Assembly (NCBI GenBank): GCA_020048405.1
Contig: JAIFMP010000027.1
Location: 1-53,702 of the forward strand
Direction of reading: 5' to 3'
Origin: Hydrogenophaga sp.
GTDB lineage: Bacteria; Pseudomonadota; Gammaproteobacteria; Burkholderiales; Burkholderiaceae_C
Length of the DNA: 53,702 nt
Of the stretch, positions 24,196-31,954 are shown in pieces. Each line of letters begins with the position of its first letter. The first letter of the stretch is position 1. The position numbers were made by a program, and so were the translations under genes. The notes beneath the pieces were generated by a model. It searched no databases, was not told where the DNA came from, and saw only the letters and a list, made by a program, of their open reading frames with translations.

Positions 24196-25130
24196 TCAGG
24201 CCTCTGCTTTGTGGGCTAGCTGGATTGCGGTGAAACCAGGCGCAAGAACAGCGCTTTCTATCCCTTGCAAGACGTGAGCATTTCGCAGCCACAGGTGATG
24301 TGAACTTGGGCTGAGGGTGTGGCAGGGCGTGCAGTCAACCGACCAGCGCTTGAGGGCATAGCCACCAGTGGTGCACGAATGGCAATGGAGAGTTGACCGT
24401 TGGTCATACCGTAGTCCAACTCGATGGCCGCTGGATAAGGCAGGCCGGGGTGTGGCACCACTTCAAGCGGAAGGATTTGGTTCCACTGGGTGTCCTGGGC
24501 CAGCTTTTCGGCATCTGGAATGGGGTCTTGGGTTGGCCGAGCGGACTCTATGCGGGTCAGCACAAAGTCGGCAAACCTGCTTTTGCTCTGGTCATAAGCC
24601 CGCAGGTGCCAACGAAATCCGGTATCGGCTAGGGCCACGGGCGCAAGGCGTTTGATGGATGAGCCAGAGGACAACGACAGGTAGTTGACTTCCAACACCG
24701 CGCCCGAAGTGATGGCCCGTGTGACGGTGGCCAGCGTGTCCAGATTGGGCTGAACCAGATCGTGCGCTGTTTCGCAGGGAACGGCTTGCGCCGCAGCCAC
24801 TTCAAGCCCGTCCCCCGTGCCAGAGCGCAGCCAGTTCACCACGTGGGCAGGCGAATGGCTAAAAACCGGTGCGAACTCAGGTGTGGGTTGGTAGCAGCGC
24901 AGTGCGGCGTTGTAGCGGAGGTTGCCGGGGGCCAGTTCCCGGTAAGCGATCAGGTCACGGGCAGATGCAGCGGGCTTGACGCCAAAGCGCTCTTCAATCT
25001 GGGCTCGGGTCACTGCACCGCAGAAATACGCCCGCACCTCAATAAAGGCCAGTCGTTCCCGCTGGGCATATGCGATGTGCTCGGTGGTCCGAGTGCGGGT
25101 CTTTGGCATGTCTCCCTTTGCAGAGCCCAT
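24196..25130 (-). pseudogene. brxR: WYL-domain BREX regulator BrxR, frameshifted near the C-terminus
   Basis: A winged-HTH/WYL regulator of the kind that represses BREX operons. As written the frame ends at 24258 after 290 codons, but the last 33 residues look wrong. One frame over, beginning at about 24361-24367, the text reads G-Y-A-L-K-R-W-S-V-D-C and then L-W-L-R-N-A-H-V-L-Q-G-I-E-S-A-V-L-A-P, the expected end of BrxR, and stops at TGA 24196-24198, just before brxA. One G missing from a GTGGGC would explain it. The N-terminal HTH (A-V-T-R-A-Q-I-E-E-R-F-G-V) and WYL region (V-L-E-V-N-Y-L-S-L-S-S-G-S-S) are intact. ATG 25130 or 25109 may be the start. Real mutation or sequencing error cannot be told apart here. 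Confidence 0.85.
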
Positions 25131-25149
25131 CGGCTCATGTGGGAAACCA

Positions 25150-25191
25150 CTTTATCACAGGATTGAGAACTGCTTGCTCATTTTGATAAAG
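25150..25191. promoter_or_regulatory. Candidate BrxR operator upstream of brxR
   Basis: CTTTATCA at 25150-25157 and its exact reverse complement TGATAAAG at 25184-25191 flank a 26-nt spacer, centred about 40 nt upstream of the brxR start. Palindromic sites in this position are what BrxR-type regulators use. Spacing of three to four helical turns suits a dimer or looped dimer. Inference from symmetry and position only. Confidence 0.45.
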
Positions 25192-25902
25192 CCATGAGGA
25201 GCATGGAGCACTTATGCGAACGACGAATATTCGCTGCAACGTCAATACATCAAAAAAACAGTGAAAAATTAATTCAGAAAGAACGGAGTAATAATTATAA
25301 AGCCAAATAAGGCCAAATAAAGCCCCGAAACAATACATACAAACACAATGAAAAACACACACAGTAGAACAAGTTACACACACATCAAAAAATAACGGCA
25401 CACAAACACAAAAAAACACATAAATAGAACTATTTCGAAAGTAAGACACTCAAGACAATCGGGGAATATAAAGACATAACTGTGGGATAAATAACACATA
25501 AACCCTGATAAAAAGATCCAATCAAAAGCAACATTCTGCTACTCAAAGTGAAGCATATAGCACAGGCCGGGAAACAGATAAACCGAAAAAACGAACTCAC
25601 TCAACATGGGATGCGCAACGCAATGCAAACCTGAAAAGACACGCAACAAATAAAGGAAGAACAAATTTTTTCTCGACAGTACAAGCATGCCTATAGCACT
25701 CGCTAGACAATATGTGAGTCACCACAAGATCCGCCCGTTTCCTTCATAACACCCTAAATTCATATATGCATTCAAACCACTTTACCCTCAAAAAATTGAC
25801 TCGCACACCTAAAAAATATAAGTCAAAAAATTGAATTGAAACAATGAGGATAAATTAAATACAAATGGAATATCCCGATAATCCGTATATCTTACAAGCT
25901 TT
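25192..25902. other. AT-rich gene-free spacer between BREX and the recombinase genes
   Basis: About 710 nt with very low GC and runs of A and CA (for example many ACACA and AAAAA tracts). I see no convincing gene, no regular repeat unit and no tRNA. It must hold the promoters for the leftward BREX operon and the rightward recombinase operon, and may be a target for H-NS-like silencing proteins. The sharp drop in GC from BREX core to here suggests separate origins for the two modules. Confidence 0.6.
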
Positions 25903-27204
25903 ATGGCAACAATCGAATATTGCAACTACATACCGCACCAAATAATTGTTAGCAATGGGGAAAAAGTGGAATGGCTTAGAGATAATACCCAATCAATAGT
26001 CAAAAGTTTACCGATGATATTTTGGGGAGATGGTTCACCTTGGATCGAAGCTAATCTTTGGGCCCATAGTCGAGCAACCAATGGCATCACGGACCTGAAA
26101 ACAGTCCATTCGGATCTTGGACATCTGCACAAATATGCGAACTGGTTAGAGAAACAAGGTTTGGAATGGCGACATTTTCCACTGGTACAAAGAGAACGAA
26201 TTCTCATTCGCTGGCGCAAGTACTTAATTGAGCAGCGGGATGATCTAGGCTTACTCAAGCCTTCAACTACATCACACCGGATGAATGCAACCATTAAATT
26301 CTACCGCTACGCACACGAGAATAACTTTATTGGACAAGATGCTCCGATGTGGCGGGAACATCAAGTAGTCCATAGTTTTCATGATGCGCATGGCTTCGTG
26401 CGCACTATGACAATGAAAGGCACAGATTTGGCAATCCACAATCGCGCTAGACATGGACTCACTCTGGAGGAGGGAATCACCCCACTAACGCAAGACCAGA
26501 TGATTGCGCTTCTAAATTTCACCGGAAATTCTGGAAAGATCGCTTGGGAAATAGACCTTATGTTGAAGATTGGTTTCTTTTCCGGTCCAAGAATTGAAAC
26601 CATCACTGACTTAAAGCTGGGCACTTTGGACAATGCTGTATCCGATCCGAACGTGCCGGGCTTGTACTACCTATCAGTGGGGCCGGGATATCTGCCCAAC
26701 GTTGCAACGAAGTTTGATGTCCAGGGTCAGATCATGATGCCAGCAGAGCTGTTGAATGAACTCCGAACTTACGCGGCTGATGAGAGGCGACTAAAGAGAG
26801 AACTCTTGGCGGCACCGCAAGATAAAGATTTGGTTTTTCTTACACGCTTTGGTCACCGGTACTCGAATCGGGAAGTGACTTCAGGGACTGCAATAAACGG
26901 GGCCATGACGAATCTGCGGCGTGAAGCGACCAGCGCGGGATTGAAATTTGCGGAGTACTTCTACTTTCATATGACTCGGGCAACGTTCGGCACCTTACTG
27001 ACTTCCTTACTCCTTGATCAACAAAGAGCCAAAGTCAAGGATGTGCTCGCCCTTGTAAGGGACGCCATGTTGCACAAGGATGAGAGCACCACGCTTAAGT
27101 ACGTGAAATTCGTTCAGGAATCACCAATTAAGCAAAGGGTCGCCAGTAAGTTCACGGAGTGTTTCATTGGAATTTCAACAGCTCGTGGGAAGACCCATGC
27201 TTGA
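25903..27204 (+). CDS. Tyrosine recombinase 1 (GmtY/TnpA-like)
   Basis: A protein of 433 residues with a complete tyrosine-recombinase active site: R230 in S-G-P-R-I-E-T, K270 in V-A-T-K-F-D, H356 and R359 in F-H-M-T-R-A-T-F-G, H391 in M-L-H-K-D-E-S-T and nucleophile Y400 in T-L-K-Y-V-K-F. Residues 50-160 look like the N-terminal SAM-like core-binding domain. It is the first of four overlapping genes and overlaps the next by 8 nt. Length and neighbours resemble GmtY of Gamma-Mobile-Trio elements and, more remotely, TnpA of Tn554; I assign the group by layout, not by search. Catalytically it should be able to cut and rejoin the element ends. Confidence 0.88.
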   Translation: MATIEYCNYIPHQIIVSNGEKVEWLRDNTQSIVKSLPMIFWGDGSPWIEANLWAHSRATNGITDLKTVHSDLGHLHKYANWLEKQGLEWRHFPLVQRERILIRWRKYLIEQRDDLGLLKPSTTSHRMNATIKFYRYAHENNFIGQDAPMWREHQVVHSFHDAHGFVRTMTMKGTDLAIHNRARHGLTLEEGITPLTQDQMIALLNFTGNSGKIAWEIDLMLKIGFFSGPRIETITDLKLGTLDNAVSDPNVPGLYYLSVGPGYLPNVATKFDVQGQIMMPAELLNELRTYAADERRLKRELLAAPQDKDLVFLTRFGHRYSNREVTSGTAINGAMTNLRREATSAGLKFAEYFYFHMTRATFGTLLTSLLLDQQRAKVKDVLALVRDAMLHKDESTTLKYVKFVQESPIKQRVASKFTECFIGISTARGKTHA

Positions 27205-28924
27205 TGAGAGTCAACCAAATCTTGGTTTCCCTGATGGTACCTTCGGTCCACAGGAGACTCCATGGGATTTGCGCCGTTGGCTCTATGTTGGAGGTGCTCG
27301 CACTCATCTCAAAAGTGTAGCAAAGATGATCGACACAGGAGTACTGGGGACACCTCTTACAGAACGGCTCGAACTTGTCACTTTGCTTCATGAAAACCTG
27401 ATTAACTACTCGGAATGTGGTGGACGTATTCCGACGATCGCCAGCACAATCGAAGCCATTAATTCATTTTTCAAATGGGTAGACGAAAATAATTACTATT
27501 TATCTCTCGATACAGTCGATATAGGATATAGAGATTGGACCGATATGCTTTTGCATCGAATCCAATATAAAAAAGATATAAAGGAGAAAACTGCCTATAC
27601 CTATGCATCACGGGTTGGCCGAATACTGGATAAAGTATTAGAGCGTAGCAGGCCACTAATATCAACAATACGCTTAGCGAAGGAAAAAAACTCCAGAAAT
27701 TCACTCAGTCCAAAAAATGAAAAGCAAAACCTAGCTGATATTTTTTCTTTTGGTCATTTTTTACGTGATTTAACCTATGGTCTTGGGGTAGATAATATAT
27801 GGGGAGACCTTCCAGTAGAAATTCCATTAGAAACAGGTAAAACAATCAAGTTATGGTCTTGCCTGAAGCCACTTGAGACCATCAAACCACCGAACCCCAA
27901 GTACCCCAATCAGTCCAGATATCTTTCTAAAAAGGCCGAGAGGAACCGTAAAGCTTGGCAAAAAGAGACTACCTTCCGGACCCGATACCCGATAATTAAC
28001 TTGCGCATACTTGCGGAAATGTTGATGCTAATGGGGCAACCGGGGGTCAATATGGCACAAGTTCACAAATTGCGGATGGATGAATGGCGCTACAAGCCAA
28101 TTACAGGTGGATATGAAATTCGCACCTACAAACACCGTCGGGGAGGGGAAGTAGTTTTTCAAATTTACACCGCCTATCGCCCACAATTTGATCGATATAT
28201 TCAATGGCGCAAGTCTATATTCCCTGAAGACCCCGATGGTCTGTTGTTCCCCCTGCTTGGCAAAAGCGGATTGCAGCCAAGACGCCACAAAGATAAAGCT
28301 CCACAATTCACCACCATAAGGACATTGTGCAAAGAGGTGGGCATCAAATTTATAAGTCCTATTAAATTACGCAGTGCAAATGTCAACTGGATGCTTCGTG
28401 AAACGCAAAATCCCGAACTTACATCGCAGGAAAAACAACATTCAGAAAGAACTTTGCTAGAAATATATGATAAACCTAGTCTGCAACGCGCAATGGTGCA
28501 AGTACATGTGTACTGGGCCAAGTACGATCCCGCCGAAACAGCAGCAGGCCCTGGGGCATGTACAAGAAAAATACCTGAATTGATATCTGAAGCACCCAAT
28601 CTAGCTCCGAAGCCGGATTGTGAAACACCTGCAGGCTGTCTTTTCTGTAACCATCAACGAGACGTCGACAATTTTCACTATGTTTGGTCATTGGTTAGCT
28701 ACCGTCTTCTCAAATCTTTTGAGCTTCGATCTTTAAAAGAGACCAAATCGCCCAACAAACCAGATATCCATCCGGCTGAAGCAGTCATAAATCACATCAC
28801 TGAGAAACTGAGATTAATTAAAGCTTCAAGTAAAGACCGTGAAGAATGGGTAAATGAAGCTCTCCTGCGCGCGGAAGAAGGTTGGCACCATCCTGCTTGG
28901 TCAGGACTTATCGATAGTATCTAA
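27197..28924 (+). CDS. Tyrosine recombinase 2, with altered active site and cysteine cluster
   Basis: About 575 residues from ATG 27197 (ATGCTTGA overlaps the stop of recombinase 1; GGGAAG lies 4 nt upstream); a TTG at 27167 is the alternative. The C-terminal half has recombinase layout, but the first catalytic Arg is replaced (G-Q-P-G-V-N-M-A-Q-V-H-K-L-R) and the H-x-x-R motif appears as I-K-L-R in S-P-I-K-L-R-S-A-N, keeping the Arg and losing the His. Lys in Y-K-H-R-R-G and the final H and Tyr in Q-H-S-E-R-T-L-L-E-I-Y remain. After the domain, C-E-T-P-A-G-C-L-F-C with an earlier Cys could bind zinc. It may be an architectural partner rather than an active recombinase. Starred residues were aligned by eye. 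Confidence 0.8.
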   Translation: MLDESQPNLGFPDGTFGPQETPWDLRRWLYVGGARTHLKSVAKMIDTGVLGTPLTERLELVTLLHENLINYSECGGRIPTIASTIEAINSFFKWVDENNYYLSLDTVDIGYRDWTDMLLHRIQYKKDIKEKTAYTYASRVGRILDKVLERSRPLISTIRLAKEKNSRNSLSPKNEKQNLADIFSFGHFLRDLTYGLGVDNIWGDLPVEIPLETGKTIKLWSCLKPLETIKPPNPKYPNQSRYLSKKAERNRKAWQKETTFRTRYPIINLRILAEMLMLMGQPGVNMAQVHKLRMDEWRYKPITGGYEIRTYKHRRGGEVVFQIYTAYRPQFDRYIQWRKSIFPEDPDGLLFPLLGKSGLQPRRHKDKAPQFTTIRTLCKEVGIKFISPIKLRSANVNWMLRETQNPELTSQEKQHSERTLLEIYDKPSLQRAMVQVHVYWAKYDPAETAAGPGACTRKIPELISEAPNLAPKPDCETPAGCLFCNHQRDVDNFHYVWSLVSYRLLKSFELRSLKETKSPNKPDIHPAEAVINHITEKLRLIKASSKDREEWVNEALLRAEEGWHHPAWSGLIDSI

Positions 28925-28939
28925 TAGGATGTAAAACTT

Positions 28940-30973
28940 GTGAACACTGAAACATTGGAACTTCAATTTACTTGTACAGAGTTGCAAAATGATGCAAGCA
29001 AATTGCGCCCTCCAAGCTGGCCGCCACCGCCAGACTGGGCACCCATAGTCGATGCAGCAGGAAAACCCGTTTGCAAGTTCAGCGACTCTACCTGGCCACT
29101 GGACGTTTGGGCAGGTCACCCACTAAAGGTTAACTTTGGAGATGGAAAAATCAAATCGGGATCTGCGCGCATAGACCCAGCAAACGCTCACCTCTTGCGC
29201 CAGTGCGCTGCATGGTTCATTTTCGGGCCTCGTGGTTGCCGCACTGCAGGGTCGCTAGCCGATAAGGTTACGTTTATCAAACCTTTTTTCATTGCCTGTA
29301 GCAAACAAGGGATATTGGCCAGCGATCTGATACGTTTTCCAACCGTAATTGATGAGGTAGCTGCATTGCTTCAACCTTCTAAGTTCGGAGATGTCATTAA
29401 AACTTTGCAAGACTTGCTTGATGCGCAAGATCAACTGGGTTTTTGCCTGTTGAACAATGAGGGGTTGAAACGACTTACCAAACTGAGGCCCAAGCATCTG
29501 CCGAAACAAACACCGTATATTCCGCCGCGTATATGGACATATCAATTAAATAGATTTCGTCAGTGCCTGCAGGATTATATTAAGCACAAAGACAGTATTG
29601 AAAAATGTTTTCAATTCTGCGTGGACGCTTATGCCCATAACGCTGGTTCGCTTCGGAATGCAATGCGTTCGACAACAAATGCAAGTCTCTCACCTTTCCA
29701 GAACAGAAAATCTACTTGCTCTTTCAGCTATCTCGGCAACTTCAATATTGCTGCAGACCATTTTGGGATCAGAGAATTGCTGGAACTCTGGGTCGGGCCA
29801 TTCACCAAAAATAAGGGTGAAAAACAAATCTCTAAACTTTCTCAATACCTTGACCTTGTGTCATGGGCAGGCATGGGATACCTAATGAACTTTTCATTGA
29901 TGCGGATTGAAGAGGGTATAAGTATGCGCTCCGACTGTCTTTTGATCGAGCATGACGATGTATACGGTGACATACACATGCTGGCAGGGGAAACAACTAA
30001 AACTGACTCAGATTCTGATGCTCGCTGGCCAGTATCTAAAAGCGCTACAATTGCGATTGATGCCATGAAACACATCTCCCGCATGCGAGTGAAATGTGCA
30101 GTAGCTCACGGTGAACTTGGTGTCACAGATCAGGAGATCATCAATCCTTTTCTTATTAGCTACCAGTACGAACCGTGGAGCAAAAGCAAGCAAAAATCAT
30201 ATGCACTTAGGCCTTTGCCAAAAAGCTACAAAGATTTAGTCGAACAATATCCATTATTTATAGAAAAATCAGAAATCACAATCAACGCCGAGGATCTGCG
30301 CATGGCAAGATATATTACGCCTACATTAAATCCAGATGTTTTCAGAATCGGTGCAGTGTGGACATTCGGTTGGCATCAGCTTCGTCGAACTGGGGCAGTA
30401 AATATGCTGTCATCCGATCTTGTTGATGAGTCCTCCCTCCAATTGCAACTGAAACACATCGGACGATTGATGACCCTCTACTATGGCCGAAATCACTCGC
30501 GCGTGACTCTAAGTCAAGAAACAAGAAGTTTTTTCCTGAAGACTATGGATGAGGAAGCAGTGAGAACAATAGGTACTCTGACGTCTCCTCAATTGATCAG
30601 CCCTTTGGGCGACGCAAGGAAAGAATCAATTATTAGTTGGATCAAAGATGCCGATGCCCGTGCTCTCATTAAAGCCATCAAACAAGGCTCAATATCCGCA
30701 AGGCCAATCCGAGTTGGATTTTGCGTCAACAACCGTCCATGTCCCTATGGAGGCATTGAGTCAATAACTCATTGCCTTGGTGGCAATGACAGCAAAGGTT
30801 GCCCAGACTTACTTATTGATGTTGGGAAAGAGACCAGCATAAATATTTATGAAAAAGTAGTAGATAACCAACTCTCCGAAGTCCACCCTGGATCCCCCCG
30901 TCACGATAGTCTGATGGGTGAGAAACGCGCAATTTCAAAGTTTTATGCAATCGTTAAAGCCCAAAACCGCTGA
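28940..30973 (+). CDS. Tyrosine recombinase 3 (GmtZ/TnpB-like), large, with C-terminal cysteines
   Basis: A protein of 677 residues from GTG 28940 (TAGGAT just upstream), 15 nt after recombinase 2. The active site is complete: R322 in S-L-M-R-I-E-E-G, K354 in E-T-T-K-T-D, H479 and R482 in G-W-H-Q-L-R-R-T-G, H506 in L-K-H-I-G and Tyr at 514 or 515 in M-T-L-Y-Y-G. About 80 residues after the nucleophile there is a cysteine cluster, F-C-V-N-N-R-P-C-P-Y, then H-C-L and K-G-C-P, probably a zinc site. Long integrases with such a tail occur as the second large recombinase of Tn554-like and GMT elements. It overlaps the start of the small fourth gene. Confidence 0.86.
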   Translation: MNTETLELQFTCTELQNDASKLRPPSWPPPPDWAPIVDAAGKPVCKFSDSTWPLDVWAGHPLKVNFGDGKIKSGSARIDPANAHLLRQCAAWFIFGPRGCRTAGSLADKVTFIKPFFIACSKQGILASDLIRFPTVIDEVAALLQPSKFGDVIKTLQDLLDAQDQLGFCLLNNEGLKRLTKLRPKHLPKQTPYIPPRIWTYQLNRFRQCLQDYIKHKDSIEKCFQFCVDAYAHNAGSLRNAMRSTTNASLSPFQNRKSTCSFSYLGNFNIAADHFGIRELLELWVGPFTKNKGEKQISKLSQYLDLVSWAGMGYLMNFSLMRIEEGISMRSDCLLIEHDDVYGDIHMLAGETTKTDSDSDARWPVSKSATIAIDAMKHISRMRVKCAVAHGELGVTDQEIINPFLISYQYEPWSKSKQKSYALRPLPKSYKDLVEQYPLFIEKSEITINAEDLRMARYITPTLNPDVFRIGAVWTFGWHQLRRTGAVNMLSSDLVDESSLQLQLKHIGRLMTLYYGRNHSRVTLSQETRSFFLKTMDEEAVRTIGTLTSPQLISPLGDARKESIISWIKDADARALIKAIKQGSISARPIRVGFCVNNRPCPYGGIESITHCLGGNDSKGCPDLLIDVGKETSINIYEKVVDNQLSEVHPGSPRHDSLMGEKRAISKFYAIVKAQNR

Positions 30974-31427
30974 GGCCAATTTCCGGGAGGCGTTCGAGCG
31001 TCTAAAGGCAGCGCGGCCTAACGTTTTACTCCCTGGTACACCCGTCAGCCAAAACAACGTCTCTAGGGAGGCTGGTTGCGACCCCTCTGCGCTGCGCAAG
31101 TCCCGGTTCCCTGCCATCGTGGAAGAAATTCAAGCTTACGTCTCCACCCATGGCAACGAGCGACCGACTTCCGCACGCCAGCGGATGCTCAAGGCCCGGC
31201 AAGTATCACGGAACAAATCAGAAATGATTGCCAACCTTAAGGCACAGCGGGATGAAGCCGCATCACGGCTCGTCGAGGCACAAGAGAAAATCTTGGAACT
31301 GCACACACAAGTCAGAAAGCTAGAAACGGAATTGCAAGGCATCAAGCCGAGCGCCAACTTTTTGCCCATAACAAGTGTGAAGCCCAGGGCGTATCCGCAT
31401 GCCATGGACATGCCCCGTGAAAAATAG
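30945..31427 (+). CDS. Small HTH/coiled-coil accessory protein (GmtX/TnpC-like)
   Basis: A protein of 160 residues from ATG 30945 (GTG 30918 would add nine). Residues of about 30-60, V-S-Q-N-N-V-S-R-E-A-G-C-D-P-S-A-L-R, look like a helix-turn-helix for DNA binding. Residues of about 95-145 form an uninterrupted charged helix with heptads (L-K-A-Q-R-D-E-A-A-S-R-L, E-L-H-T-Q-V-R-K-L-E-T-E-L). A small coiled-coil protein closing a recombinase operon is the place of TnpC in Tn554 and GmtX in GMT elements, where it is thought to aid recombination. The gene starts inside recombinase 3, so the four are one translation-coupled operon. Confidence 0.7.
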   Translation: MQSLKPKTAEANFREAFERLKAARPNVLLPGTPVSQNNVSREAGCDPSALRKSRFPAIVEEIQAYVSTHGNERPTSARQRMLKARQVSRNKSEMIANLKAQRDEAASRLVEAQEKILELHTQVRKLETELQGIKPSANFLPITSVKPRAYPHAMDMPREK

Positions 31428-31511
31428 GCGAGAATAAGCGCAGCCTATGGACATTCTCTCCACCGAAAAAAAGTCTTTGTTATCAACGCTCTATAGCCTT
31501 GTCCACACCAT

Positions 31512-31522
31512 AGCACCACGCC
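31512..31522 (-). repeat. Right terminal inverted repeat, 11 bp
   Basis: AGCACCACGCC, reverse complement of the left-end copy at 3520-3530. It lies inside the short reading frame that the island adds in front of the ybgC 3' part. Confidence 0.65.
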
Positions 31523-31531
31523 CGTCAAGCA

Positions 31532-31538
31532 ATGCCGG
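31532..31538. other. Right junction (candidate attR core)
   Basis: ATGCCGG marks the point where ybgC sequence resumes (GCC-GGT-GGC-ATC for A-G-G-I). It matches the left junction ATACCGG at six of seven bases. Coordinates are accurate to a few bases only. Confidence 0.5.
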
Positions 31539-31954
31539 TGGCATCGTGTTCTATGCCAATTACCTGAAGTTTTTCGAGCGTGCCCGCACCGAGTGGCTGC
31601 GCCACCTGGGCCTGGGCCAACAGGTTCTGCGCGACACAACGGGCGGCATGTTCGTGGTGACCGATGTGCAGCTGAAGTACCACCGCGCCGCCCGGCTGGA
31701 CGACCTGCTGTGCGTGACCGCCCGCGTACAAGACAACGGCCGTGCCAGCCTGGGGTTGCACCAGCAGGCCTGGCTGTTACCGGCAGACACAACCATCCCT
31801 GCGCCGGCGGGAACCGCTGGTACTGTTTCTGCATCCACCGAGCGCAGCTTGCTGTGCGAGGCCCATGTGCGCATCGGCTGGGTGGATGCCAGCCAACTCA
31901 AGCCGCAGCGCATACCTGCCAGCGTTTACCAAGCCATTTCCAACGCCGACACAC

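Larger units (their letters stand above)
3494..31538. mobile_element. 28-kb genomic island inserted in ybgC (three-recombinase element carrying BREX type 1)
   Basis: Both halves of the target gene are visible. The left flank ends in codons for E-D-T-D-T-G at about 3493 and the right flank resumes at G-G-I-V-F from about 31537, so the whole interval between is inserted DNA. The island has its recombinase genes at the right end (25903-31427), a BREX cluster in the centre and a thioesterase at the left end. It is a mosaic of GC-rich (BREX core) and AT-rich stretches. No rRNA or tRNA gene, phage structural gene or conjugation gene is present. Exact ends are uncertain by a few bases because the shared junction sequence is only about AT-N-CCGG. 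The type of recombinase module is compared under the individual genes. Insertion is directly seen; mobility today is inferred. Confidence 0.88.

Noticed and set aside
25300-25460. CA- and A-rich stretch that looks repetitive, considered as a CRISPR array or tandem repeat
   Set aside because: No repeat unit of constant length or spacing, and no cas genes in the window.
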